DNA of 64,000 bases from CAYUPI01 sp964446585 (lineage in GTDB: Bacteria; Verrucomicrobiota; Verrucomicrobiia; Limisphaerales; UBA8199), in assembly GCA_964446585.1 (NCBI GenBank), contig CAYUPI010000025.1, positions 16,905 to 80,904 of the forward strand, read 5' to 3'. Positions within the stretch are counted from its first letter, which is position 1, and every line of letters starts with the position of its first letter. Below the pieces are notes generated by a model. It worked only from the letters and a program-made list of their open reading frames with translations, had not been told where the DNA came from and ran no database searches. Shown piece after piece: positions 33,767 to 41,841 of the stretch. The position numbers were made by a program, and so were the translations under genes.

Positions 33767-34142
33767 AAAAGTTCAGTTTGCCGGTGGTGACGTGAGACGC
33801 AAGCTTCGCCTGGCGCACCGCCGTATTGACAACTGCGCTCGCGTCGTGTTCGGCAAAAACAGATGAGCAAAGATCGTTCAGGCATGGCAGGCCTAAACCA
33901 CATCGAGAGCTTCTTCTAATGAAAGTTATGAGCGCGGGTTCGAAATTCCCTGCAAAGTGGCACTCAGAGCGACCCGACCGATTTTATGGGACTCGACACT
34001 ACAATCTGTTGGGTCGCAGCAATCATGGAGGCACTAGAGCATGCGTGTGGTATTCTTAATCTATTGATAGCCATGGGTTTGACTGCAGTACCTTGCTCGG
34101 AGGAGGGCAATTTCGGCAGGCTTCAAAGGCGAGGGAACGGTT
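33767..34142. other. intergenic region between divergent batD and mraZ
   Basis: No gene is supported in this 376-nt stretch. A TTCGAAAT string near 33944 mimics a tRNA T-loop, but no cloverleaf can be drawn. Confidence 0.45.
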
Positions 34143-34151
34143 TGTGAATAA
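34143..34151 (-). promoter_or_regulatory. DnaA-box match upstream of mraZ
   Basis: TGTGAATAA on the plus strand is the complement of TTATTCACA, a perfect match to the DnaA box TTATNCACA. A second identical copy lies at 34249-34257, and the two flank the mraZ promoter. Binding by DnaA is not shown by sequence alone. Confidence 0.4.
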
Positions 34152-34178
34152 CTTTTGAATAAGTCCTGAAAATTCTTG

Positions 34179-34223
34179 TTGACACGAAGTGGGTTGAAAT
34201 GGTTAAAAGTGGGGCGCAGTGGG
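34179..34223 (+). promoter_or_regulatory. dcw promoter overlapped by a four-box MraZ operator
   Basis: TTGACA (34179-34184) and TTAAAA (34203-34208), 18 nt apart, form the promoter. On top of it lie GTGGG (34189), ATGGT (34199), GTGGG (34209) and GTGGG (34219), each 5 nt long with 5-nt spacers. This is the direct-repeat layout to which MraZ binds in other bacteria, so autoregulation of the cluster is expected. Confidence 0.8.
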
Positions 34224-34248
34224 GCAGAAGGAGTCGTACAAGCCCTAT

Positions 34249-34257
34249 TGTGAATAA
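34249..34257 (-). promoter_or_regulatory. second DnaA-box match, just before the mraZ start
   Basis: TGTGAATAA (complement TTATTCACA), identical to the copy at 34143. It ends 3 nt before the mraZ ATG, inside the likely 5' leader. Confidence 0.4.
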
Positions 34258-34260
34258 GTA

Positions 34261-34725
34261 ATGGATCCTGAGACAACTATACAGGCGACGTATTACAACT
34301 CGCTTTATCGGCACGGTGTGGATGAGAAACGACGCATCCAGGTACCGGCCAAGTGGCGTCCCTCCAAGGCTGGGGTCGAGTTCACGCTCGTGCTGTGGCC
34401 AAAGTCGAAAGAGGGTCCCTGTCTTCGAGTTTTGCCGCCGGCGGAGATGGCGGAGTTGATGCGCGATTTGGATGCGATGCCGAATACGGATCCGAACAAG
34501 GTGGTTTTGAAACGGTTCATCGGCAGCGAATCGGTCCAGGTGACGCTGGATAAGAGCGGTCGGATTTGTTTGCCGGAGGAGATGGCAAATGCAGCGGGTA
34601 TCAAGGACGAAGCGATTCTGGTGGGGTTGCTCGACCGGTTCGAGATTTGGAATCCGGAACGCTATCAGAGAGTCAAGACGTCGGACGCCGTGATGGCACA
34701 GGAAGCATTCAAACTGATGGAATAA
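34261..34725 (+). CDS. mraZ: transcriptional regulator MraZ
   Basis: This 154-residue protein has two AbrB-like MraZ half-domains: YRHGVDEKRRIQVPAKWRP (about 18-36) and VQVTLDKSGRICLPEEMANAAGI (about 95-117). MraZ binds GTGGG-type repeats upstream of its own gene and controls the dcw cluster. Those repeats are present at 34189-34223. The N-terminus has about 9 extra residues compared with typical forms. An AAGGAG lies 27 nt before the ATG, too far for an ordinary ribosome site, so initiation may be weak. Confidence 0.95.
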   Translation: MDPETTIQATYYNSLYRHGVDEKRRIQVPAKWRPSKAGVEFTLVLWPKSKEGPCLRVLPPAEMAELMRDLDAMPNTDPNKVVLKRFIGSESVQVTLDKSGRICLPEEMANAAGIKDEAILVGLLDRFEIWNPERYQRVKTSDAVMAQEAFKLME

Positions 34726-34727
34726 CT

Positions 34728-35417
34728 ATGAGCCTGATGCGATTGCTCAGCGCGGGAAAGAGTTTGGTCGGTATGAGTGACGCCAACAGCCGATACCGCA
34801 TGGGGAAACCAGGGATGATGCCCAAGTTCGGCTCGGGCCGGAACCCGTTTCGATCGGCCGCTCAGAAAAAGGAAGGGCAGGGGGAGTCGGTCACCAAGCC
34901 CGTTGAACCGGCCGTCACTCCTTCCAGCTCGCAGCCGCACATTAGCATGGCTGAGCAAAAGGCACAGCGCACTTCGCCGCGCCGGCGATTAGTGTTCCGT
35001 TCACTCTTTGGAGCCTGGATTGAGAAGCTCAAAGCGCGATTTGGTCGTCGAGCGAGTGACAACCAGCGCGCGGCCATCGCGCCGTCGCCGAGCGGGCTGA
35101 TGCAGGGCGAGCTGTCGCTGGATCGGATCAAGGTCGTGCGAAACGATCTGAGCGACACGGATTTTGAAATTACTGCGCGCGAGGCCGCAGCACCCAGGCC
35201 AGCCGTGGATGCGAGCAGCCAGGAATTTAGGACGGCCATGAAAGCCGCGCCAACCGCCCGGAGGGACTACGGGCCGTGGCGCGAGCTTTCAGGCCGTCTG
35301 GACGAGTTGCGACAGCCGGCGCGTGGGGCGGAGCGAAGTCCCGCAAGCCAACCGATTGCGGCCGGGGCCATGCTGAGTCCGTCCGGCGCGGTTTGGTTTG
35401 CCTCGGTGCAACGTTAA
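34728..35417 (+). CDS. uncharacterised basic protein between mraZ and rsmH
   Basis: This 229-residue protein starts at ATG 34728, 2 nt after mraZ. It is rich in Arg, Lys, Pro and Ser, mostly disordered, with no membrane helix (first residues MSLMRLLSAGKSLVGM; later RRRLVFRSLFGAWIEKLKARFGRR, a basic amphipathic stretch around 88-111 shown only in part by position). No family is recognised. Tight coupling in the dcw cluster suggests an envelope or division role, possibly membrane-associated through the amphipathic segment. That is inference. Confidence 0.7.
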   Translation: MSLMRLLSAGKSLVGMSDANSRYRMGKPGMMPKFGSGRNPFRSAAQKKEGQGESVTKPVEPAVTPSSSQPHISMAEQKAQRTSPRRRLVFRSLFGAWIEKLKARFGRRASDNQRAAIAPSPSGLMQGELSLDRIKVVRNDLSDTDFEITAREAAAPRPAVDASSQEFRTAMKAAPTARRDYGPWRELSGRLDELRQPARGAERSPASQPIAAGAMLSPSGAVWFASVQR

Positions 35418-35435
35418 CCGGTCGAGGGCTGATGC

Positions 35436-36368
35436 GTGTCCCTGGCATTCGCGCACAGACCGGTGCTTCTGGTGGAAGTGCTGGAAGCGTTGAAACCGCG
35501 ACCGGGCGGACGATACGCCGACGGCACGATCGGTGGAGCTGGACACGCGGCGGCCATTTTGGCGGCGAGCTCGCCGACGGGCTGGTTGTTCGGGTGCGAT
35601 CGCGATGGCGCCGCGCTCGAGGCGGCGCGGGAACGATTGTCGGAGTTCGCCAGTCGGTTTGAATTGCGGCAGGCAAATTTTTCGGAGCTGGCCGAGTGGG
35701 TGCCGCCTAGAAGTTGCGATGGGGTGCTGCTCGATTTGGGTGTGAGTTCGCCGCAACTGGACACGGCCGTGCGCGGGTTCAGTTTTCAGCAGGACGGGCC
35801 GTTGGACATGCGGATGGATCGGCGGCAGTCGCTGACGGCGGCGGAGCTGGTGAAGACGGTGAGCGTGGAAGAACTCGCCAGGATTTTTTGGGAATTGGGT
35901 GGCGAGCCGGAAGCGCGGCGATTGGCGCGCGTTATCGGGCGGGAACGCGAGCGCCGGCCGCTGGCGACGACGCGACAGTTGGCGGAAGTGATCGAGCGGG
36001 CGTCGCCCCGGCTTGGCCGGAGGGCGCATCCGGCGACGCGACTATTTTTGGCGCTACGAAGCGCCGTGAACGATGAGATTGGTTCTTTGAAATTGGGGCT
36101 GACCGGAGCGCTGAGGATTCTCAGGCGCGGCGGTCGTCTGGCTGTGATCACTTTCCACTCGGTGGAAGATCGGGTGGTGAAGGATTTCGGGCGCGCGCGG
36201 GCGCAGGATTACACGTTCACGGGAGGGGTGGACGTTCCAGAGTTGCGTGAGCCGCGCGCGCCTGAGTTGCGGCTGGTGACGCGCAAGCCGACGAAACCCG
36301 GCGCGACGGAATTGGCGGAGAACCCGCGGAGCCGGAGCGCGCAGCTGCGCGTGATGGAGCGACTTTAG
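35436..36368 (+). CDS. rsmH: 16S rRNA (cytosine-1402-N4)-methyltransferase RsmH
   Basis: This 310-residue SAM-dependent methyltransferase modifies C1402 of 16S rRNA at the ribosomal P site. Family motifs: HRPVLLVEVLEAL, the SAM loop ADGTIGGAGHA (about 29-39), GCDRDGAAL, LLDLGVSSPQLD, RGFSFQQDGPLDMRMD and VITFHSVEDRVVK. The start is GTG 35436, 18 nt after the upstream gene. It is in its normal place in the dcw cluster. Confidence 0.97.
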   Translation: MSLAFAHRPVLLVEVLEALKPRPGGRYADGTIGGAGHAAAILAASSPTGWLFGCDRDGAALEAARERLSEFASRFELRQANFSELAEWVPPRSCDGVLLDLGVSSPQLDTAVRGFSFQQDGPLDMRMDRRQSLTAAELVKTVSVEELARIFWELGGEPEARRLARVIGRERERRPLATTRQLAEVIERASPRLGRRAHPATRLFLALRSAVNDEIGSLKLGLTGALRILRRGGRLAVITFHSVEDRVVKDFGRARAQDYTFTGGVDVPELREPRAPELRLVTRKPTKPGATELAENPRSRSAQLRVMERL

Positions 36369-36457
36369 GCGCTCCGAGGGCGGCTGTTTGAGAGGGCTCC
36401 CAGGCGACATAGCCAAGTGAATGAAAGCGTAAGTGGAGTGAACGTGACGAGATTCGA

Positions 36458-36832
36458 ATGGCGAAAAATAGAAAATATCGATCGGCCGCGCTGAGGTTCG
36501 GGCCGGCGTTGAAAGCCTTTCTGCTGTGCCTGCTGATTGGCGGGTCGGGCGTAGGATATGTGTGGCAGAAAACTCAGATTTACGAGCTAGGCCAGCAGAT
36601 CAAGGCGCGCGAGCTGCACCTGGAACGATTGCAGAACCAGAACAAAAAACTCAGTGAGCAGCTTGGAAGGATGCGCACGCCGGTGTTCCTGGCGCAGCGG
36701 ATCAAAGATTTGAATCTCGGTCCGCCCTTGCCGTCGCAAGTATGGCTTTTGCCGGAACCGTATCGTGATGCGCGGAGACCGGTTCTCGAGCGGCAGATTG
36801 CCGCCGGGAGTAGACCGGCGAGGATGGAATGA
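36458..36832 (+). CDS. ftsL: FtsL-like division protein
   Basis: This 124-residue bitopic protein has a basic cytoplasmic start (MAKNRKYRSAALR), one membrane helix (about 19-37) and a coiled-coil heptad region (about 40-75; ELGQQIKARELHLERLQNQN). Size, topology and position between rsmH and ftsI fit FtsL, which joins FtsB and FtsQ in activating septal wall synthesis. Sequence identity in this family is always low, so the call rests mainly on layout. Confidence 0.75.
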   Translation: MAKNRKYRSAALRFGPALKAFLLCLLIGGSGVGYVWQKTQIYELGQQIKARELHLERLQNQNKKLSEQLGRMRTPVFLAQRIKDLNLGPPLPSQVWLLPEPYRDARRPVLERQIAAGSRPARME

Positions 36833-36849
36833 TGGCCTGAAGAATTGTG

Positions 36850-37076
36850 CCGCCGCCCGCGCGCCGTCGGATGAGGAACCGATGGCAGCGGGCGGACGGC
36901 AGTCTTTGAAAGAGTGGATTAGTGGGTAATCGGATTAATGGATTAACGGATGATTGGACAAGCAGATGGATGAACGGATGAAGGAATCAGCGAGAGCGTG
37001 ACTGAATGAAGCGATAACCAATTTACCGCCGCCCGTGACGCCGTCGGATGAGGAACCGATCGCCGCGGGCGGCCGG
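36850..37076 (+). repeat. duplicated hairpin element flanking an iterated stretch upstream of ftsI
   Basis: Two copies of a roughly 50-nt element lie at 36850-36899 and 37026-37076. Each has outer arms CCGCCCG/CGGGCGG that can pair, and an identical 21-nt inner segment including CGTCGGATGAGGAACCGAT. Between them is a run of words such as GGATTAATGGATTAACGGATG. The second copy ends 11 nt before the ftsI ATG, so its hairpin would cover the ribosome-binding region. It is either a REP-like pair or a cis-acting RNA. Confidence 0.65.
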
Positions 37077-37087
37077 TATTTTTATTT

Positions 37088-38998
37088 ATGGCCCGGCAAT
37101 TACAACTGCGGAGACTGGCGCTGCTGGGGCTGCTTTTGGCGGCGGCCTTTGGCGGGCTGGGCTATCGGCTGGTAGATTTACAAGTGCTACGCCACGCCTA
37201 CCTCACCGCCAAAGCCCAGGAATATACGCACCGGGAGGTTCTGATCGAACCGCGGCGCGGCGATATTCTGGACATAAAAGGCAATCTGCTGGCGACGAGC
37301 ATGCCAGCCCGGACGGTGTGCGCCGACCCGGCGCTCATCGGCAATCGGCAGGCTGAAGTTGCTCACGTCGTGGCGCCGCTGCTCCAGCTCAGCGAAACCG
37401 AGGTGGTCCAAAAAATAGGCTCGCGCATTCGGCAGACCGATAAAGGGACGGTGCTGACCAACCATTACGTCGTGCTCAAGCGCAAAGTGCCGTTGGAAAC
37501 CTGGCAGAAGCTTCAGGCGACGATGAACAACTTGTCCTTCGGTTTCGATGAGAAAAAGCTGAAGTCGCCGGAGCGATCCTTCTACGCCAACCTTCGGCAA
37601 AAGGCGATCTACACCGACCCGGTGGAGGACCAATTGAGGGTGTATCCTAACCAGTCCCTGGCAGCCCACGTCCTGGGATTCGTCGGAATGGAGGAGCGCG
37701 AAGTCAATGGCGCGCGAGTGCTGGAGACGACGGGCAAAGAGGGGATTGAGCTGACATTCAACTCGAAGCTTGAGGGTGTGCGGGGATGGCGGGTTACGGA
37801 AACAGACAAGCGGAAGCGGGAAGTGGTTCCAATGCGGCAACAGGATGTCGAGCCGCGGGACGGACTGAACGTGGTGCTCACAATTGATTCGGTCATACAG
37901 CATATCGTCGAAACGGCATTGGCGGAGGGAATGGAAAAGCATGCCCCGATCAGCATCTCGGGCCTGGTGGTTCGTCCGCGGACGGGTGAAATCCTGGCGA
38001 TGGCAACACTGCCGAATTTTGATCCTAACCATCTGGATATGGCCTCGGCCGATGCGCGGCGAAATCGCATCATCACCGATGCGCCGGAGCCCGGCTCGAC
38101 GTTCAAAATCGTCGTGGTTGCGGGCGCGCTGAACGACGGCACGGTCCGGCTGACCGACACTTTCGATTGCGAGCACCGGCACTTTTATTACCGGGGCAAG
38201 GAACTGCACGATCATGAGTCTTATGGAATCCTGCCGGTGGAGACCATCATCACCAAATCGTCAAACATCGGCGCAGCCAAAATCGGAATCAAGATGGGCG
38301 AAGAGCGCTTGTTTGAATACATCCTGGATTTCGGTTTTGGCAGCAAAACAGGGATCCCACTGCAAGGGGAAGCCATTGGCATCGTTCACCCGTTGACGAA
38401 CTGGAGCAAAGTTTCGATCGCGCAGATTCCGATGGGGCAGGGGATCGCTGTGTCACGACTGCAAATGATGATGGCGATGTGCGCGATCGCCAATCACGGC
38501 TGGCTGATGCGGCCGATGCTGGTGGATCGGCTGGAGGACACCAGGCACAACTTGGTGGCGAAGTACACGCCGCAACCGGTCCGGCAGGTGATCAGCGACG
38601 CGACGGCTCGCCTGATGACCAAGGCGCTCAAAACGGTCGTGTCGCCGGATGGCACCGCTCCGAAAGCGGCGCTGGAACATTACACCGTTGCCGGAAAGAC
38701 GGGAACAGCGCAGAAAGCCGAGCACGGAACGTACGCTCCCGGCAAGTATTTTGCTTCGTTCATCGGATTTTTCCCGGCGGACAATCCTGAGTTGTGCATC
38801 GCGGTGATGATGGATGAACCGGATTTGCGGAAGGGATATTACGGAGGCCAGATCGCGGCCCCCGTCTTCAAACAAATTGCCGAAGGCGCCGCCAATTACG
38901 TCAACATTCGGCCCGAAGACGGCCCGGAAATCTCTCAGGCGAACGCGCCCGCGGCGCCCGTGGAGGAAGGAGGACAGAAGAGGACAGTGCAGCGATGA
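37088..38998 (+). CDS. ftsI: septal penicillin-binding protein (FtsI/PBP3-type transpeptidase)
   Basis: This 636-residue class B PBP has an N-terminal membrane helix (LALLGLLLAAAFGGLGYRLVD, in part), a dimerisation domain opening with REVLIEPRRGDILD, and a transpeptidase domain with all three active-site motifs: SxxK in EPGSTFKIV (about residue 338), SxN in KSSNIGAAK (about 394) and KTG in VAGKTGTAQ (about 536). It cross-links septal peptidoglycan with FtsW. No PASTA domain is seen. Expected murE does not follow it. Confidence 0.96.
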   Translation: MARQLQLRRLALLGLLLAAAFGGLGYRLVDLQVLRHAYLTAKAQEYTHREVLIEPRRGDILDIKGNLLATSMPARTVCADPALIGNRQAEVAHVVAPLLQLSETEVVQKIGSRIRQTDKGTVLTNHYVVLKRKVPLETWQKLQATMNNLSFGFDEKKLKSPERSFYANLRQKAIYTDPVEDQLRVYPNQSLAAHVLGFVGMEEREVNGARVLETTGKEGIELTFNSKLEGVRGWRVTETDKRKREVVPMRQQDVEPRDGLNVVLTIDSVIQHIVETALAEGMEKHAPISISGLVVRPRTGEILAMATLPNFDPNHLDMASADARRNRIITDAPEPGSTFKIVVVAGALNDGTVRLTDTFDCEHRHFYYRGKELHDHESYGILPVETIITKSSNIGAAKIGIKMGEERLFEYILDFGFGSKTGIPLQGEAIGIVHPLTNWSKVSIAQIPMGQGIAVSRLQMMMAMCAIANHGWLMRPMLVDRLEDTRHNLVAKYTPQPVRQVISDATARLMTKALKTVVSPDGTAPKAALEHYTVAGKTGTAQKAEHGTYAPGKYFASFIGFFPADNPELCIAVMMDEPDLRKGYYGGQIAAPVFKQIAEGAANYVNIRPEDGPEISQANAPAAPVEEGGQKRTVQR

Positions 38999-39035
38999 CC
39001 ACACCAGAAACCAAACCAACTACGAAAGGCCAAAC

Positions 39036-39236
39036 ATGAGCTCACTGCAGCTTATTTCGCATCACTTGTTCGCGGCGGCCATCAGCCAGCCCGACAGCCG
39101 GGCCGAGAGCGAAATGATGTGCGAACCAGAGGGGAGTGGCACAGCCATCGCCCTGGAAGTGCTGGATTGTTCGGAGCCGCTGTCGGAGCTGGCCGCGCGT
39201 CCATTGCGGACCTCGGCCAGTGCCAGTGCCGATTAA
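39036..39236 (+). CDS. small open frame in the usual murE position
   Basis: This 66-codon frame from ATG 39036 encodes a Ser/Ala/Glu-rich peptide (MSSLQLISHHLFAAA, ending SASASAD) with no recognisable family and no strong ribosome site. It fills most of the gap between ftsI and murF, where murE is normally found, and it has no resemblance to MurE. It may be a real small protein or chance. Confidence 0.3.
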   Translation: MSSLQLISHHLFAAAISQPDSRAESEMMCEPEGSGTAIALEVLDCSEPLSELAARPLRTSASASAD

Positions 39237-39240
39237 ACGC

Positions 39241-40638
39241 ATGGAACCTCGCACACTACGATTCGTGGCGAGCGCCTGTGGCGGCCTGCTCAAAGGCGGC
39301 TCGCTGCAAACTCGGGTCCTGGGCGTCTGCACCGACTCGCGCCAGGCGCGGGCGGGAGACGTTTTCTTCGCCTTGCCGGGTGAGCGCTTTGACGGCCACC
39401 AGTTCCTGGCGGAGGCCGCGGCCAAAGGTGTGTCCGCCGTCGTAGCGGCGTGTGACAGAGTGCCGGCAGATTTCAGCGGCTGTGCCCTACTCGCGGTCGA
39501 AGATACGCGCAAAGCTCTGGGCCGCCTGGCGGCAGCCTATCGCAGCGACTTTGCTTTGCCGATCGCGACGGTCGCCGGTTCGAATGGCAAGACGACGACC
39601 AAAGAGCTGGCGGCCTCGGTTCTGCGGCAAAAATTGCCGACGCTCTGGAGTGAGGCCAGCTTCAACAACGACATTGGCGTGCCATTGACGTTGTTGAGGC
39701 TGGATGAGTCGCACCGCGCCGCGGTCATGGAGGTTGGCACGAACCATCCCGGCGAGATGGCGCCGTTGCTGGAAACGATCCGTCCTCGCTACGGCATTCT
39801 CACCAGCATTGGCCGTGAACATCTCGAATTCTTCGGGGACGTGGCTGGCGTGGCCCGGGAACAAGGTTCGCTGGCGGAATTCGTTCCCGCGCAGGGGAAA
39901 TTGTTTGTGCCTGGCGACAGTGAATGGACCGAGGGCATCGCCGGGCGTGCGCGAGCGCCGGTGGTGCGCGTGGGGTGTCTGGCGGCGAACGATTGGCGAG
40001 CGAGCAACCTGCGCCCGGACAAGAAAGGCGTCACGTTTCATGTGGACGCGCCGAAGGCCGAGTTCACAGGCGAGTACCGTATCCATCTGCTGGGGAGCCA
40101 CCAGGCAGCCAACGCGTTGTTCGCCATCGCGCTGGGAGCGGAATTGGGTTTGGACCGGGCAACGATCGAGCGCGGACTAGCCGAGTGCCAGCCAGCCAAA
40201 ATGCGGCTGCAGCTTTGGGAACATAACGGCGTGCGGGTGCTGGATGACGCTTACAACGCGAACGCAGACTCCATGTTGGCGGCATTGCAAACGCTGCTGG
40301 AACTACCGTGCAAAGGCCGGCGCGTGGCCGTATTGGGCGACATGGCCGAGTTGGGAGCGCACAGCGAGGCAGCGCACGAAGAGGTCGGAAGGCGCGCGGC
40401 TGAGATGGGAGTCGGCCAGTTGTTCGCGGTGGGAAAAATGGCACAGGTGATGGGTCGCGGGGCACGGGACGCCGGGCTGAGCCGTGTCTTTGAATTTCAG
40501 GATGTGGAAACGGCGGGCGCAGCAGTGAAAAGTTTTGTGAAGCAAGGTGACGTGTTGCTGTTGAAGGCCTCGCGGGCGTCGCGGTTGGAACGAATTTCGG
40601 AGATTCTGCGCCGAGGCGCGAATGGCCGGGAGAATTGA
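39241..40638 (+). CDS. murF: UDP-MurNAc-tripeptide D-Ala-D-Ala ligase MurF
   Basis: This 465-residue Mur ligase has an N-terminal substrate domain (VCTDSRQARAGDVFFALPGERFDGH), an ATPase domain with P-loop GSNGKTTTKE (about 117), SFNNDIGVPLTLL and MEVGTNHPGEM, and a C-terminal domain with DDAYNANADSMLAAL and VLGDMAELG. It adds D-Ala-D-Ala to the cytoplasmic wall precursor. ATG 39241 is chosen because homology starts there. By eye the position of the usually carbamylated lysine (GVARxxG) appears to be Gln, which should be checked by alignment. Confidence 0.95.
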   Translation: MEPRTLRFVASACGGLLKGGSLQTRVLGVCTDSRQARAGDVFFALPGERFDGHQFLAEAAAKGVSAVVAACDRVPADFSGCALLAVEDTRKALGRLAAAYRSDFALPIATVAGSNGKTTTKELAASVLRQKLPTLWSEASFNNDIGVPLTLLRLDESHRAAVMEVGTNHPGEMAPLLETIRPRYGILTSIGREHLEFFGDVAGVAREQGSLAEFVPAQGKLFVPGDSEWTEGIAGRARAPVVRVGCLAANDWRASNLRPDKKGVTFHVDAPKAEFTGEYRIHLLGSHQAANALFAIALGAELGLDRATIERGLAECQPAKMRLQLWEHNGVRVLDDAYNANADSMLAALQTLLELPCKGRRVAVLGDMAELGAHSEAAHEEVGRRAAEMGVGQLFAVGKMAQVMGRGARDAGLSRVFEFQDVETAGAAVKSFVKQGDVLLLKASRASRLERISEILRRGANGREN

Positions 40639-40664
40639 GACGAGTTTGATGCGAATGGAGCTGG

Positions 40665-41813
40665 ATGCTTTATTATATCAGCCAACAGTTGCTGGAATGG
40701 TCGGCCGGGACCTTCTGGGCCGAGTTCCTCTCCCCACTGCGGCTGTTCCGCTACATCACTTTCCGCAGCGCGGGAGCCGCTTTCACGGCCTTGTTGATCA
40801 GTTGGTGGCTGGGAGCCCGGGTGATCGCCTGGCTCAAGACGTTGAAATTCGGCCAGGAATATTCCGACAAGGCCGAGAGCGGGGGCAGCCTGGCGGTGAG
40901 GCTGTTCAGCAAGAAGGGCACGCCCACCATGGGCGGTATCCTCATCGTGCTGGCGCTCAACGCATCCACGCTGCTCTGGGCGAAGTGGAACACGCTCATC
41001 CAACTGTCCCTGCTTTCAGTCGTGGTGCTGACCGGACTGGGTTTCTACGACGATTACGCGAAGATCATACAGCAGAGCGGCGCCGGCGCGCGCTCCCGCG
41101 TGAAACTGTGGGTGCAAGTGGCGCTGGGACTGTTCATCGGCCTCTATTTGTGGCGCGTACCCTCCACCAGCAAGCTCATTACCGAAATTATGGTGCCCTT
41201 TTACAAGTACCCTGTTGCCACCGGCGCTGGATTGATTGGGCTGGCGCTGACGGTGGCGACTGTGGTGGGCAGTTCCAATGCAGTGAATCTAACGGATGGA
41301 CTCGACGGGCTGGCCATCGGTTGCACGCTGATTGTGTCCGTCGTGTTCGTCGTGTGGGCGTATCTGGCGGGCAACGCGCGTGTTGCGGACTACCTGCAGA
41401 TCCCTTACGTGCCGGGCGCAGGAGAACTGAGTGTATTTTGCTCGGCGATGATTGGGGCAGGGCTGGGGTTTCTCTGGTTCAATTGCCATCCGGCGCAGGT
41501 GTTCATGGGCGACACCGGCTCGTTGGCGCTTGGGGGCTCGCTGGGGATCATGGCAGTCCTGATTCATCAACCTCTGGTGTTGGTCATTGCTGGAGGCGTG
41601 TTCGTGATGGAAGCGGCCTCGGTCATCATTCAGACTGGCTGGTTCCGCTACACCAAGCGCCGCTACGGGGCGGGCCGCCGCGTCTTCCTTATGGCGCCAA
41701 TCCATCACCACTTCGAAAAGAAGGGTTGGTACGAATCCCAGGTCGTAATGCGATTTTACATATTGTGCGTGATTTGCGCGCTGGTGGCTTTGAGCACGTT
41801 GAAGATTCGGTGA
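40665..41813 (+). CDS. mraY: phospho-MurNAc-pentapeptide translocase MraY
   Basis: This 382-residue polytopic enzyme with about ten helices makes lipid I from undecaprenyl phosphate. Key motifs: KKGTPTMGGILI (about 84-95), GFYDDYAKI with the Asp pair (about 127-135), NAVNLTDGLDGLA (about 206-218) and FLMAPIHHHFEKKG (about 344-357, the His loop). The start is ATG 40665, 27 nt after murF. It is complete and normal. Confidence 0.98.
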   Translation: MLYYISQQLLEWSAGTFWAEFLSPLRLFRYITFRSAGAAFTALLISWWLGARVIAWLKTLKFGQEYSDKAESGGSLAVRLFSKKGTPTMGGILIVLALNASTLLWAKWNTLIQLSLLSVVVLTGLGFYDDYAKIIQQSGAGARSRVKLWVQVALGLFIGLYLWRVPSTSKLITEIMVPFYKYPVATGAGLIGLALTVATVVGSSNAVNLTDGLDGLAIGCTLIVSVVFVVWAYLAGNARVADYLQIPYVPGAGELSVFCSAMIGAGLGFLWFNCHPAQVFMGDTGSLALGGSLGIMAVLIHQPLVLVIAGGVFVMEAASVIIQTGWFRYTKRRYGAGRRVFLMAPIHHHFEKKGWYESQVVMRFYILCVICALVALSTLKIR

Positions 41814-41841
41814 CTTCTGGCGACCGGTTTTTGCTGGAATC

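Noticed and set aside
33930..33965. tRNA-like T-loop (GGTTCGAAATTCC)
   Set aside because: No acceptor stem, anticodon arm or CCA-proximal pairing can be drawn around it.
34143..34257. Chromosome replication origin suggested by DnaA boxes
   Set aside because: Only two boxes, no A/T-rich unwinding region, and no dnaA, dnaN or gidA nearby; promoter regulation is likelier.
39036..39236. Degenerate murE
   Set aside because: The small frame has no Mur ligase motif in any frame; the murE slot looks empty rather than decayed.
40497..41003. 168-codon minus-strand frame at the murF-mraY junction
   Set aside because: It overlaps two conserved genes and has no recognisable features.
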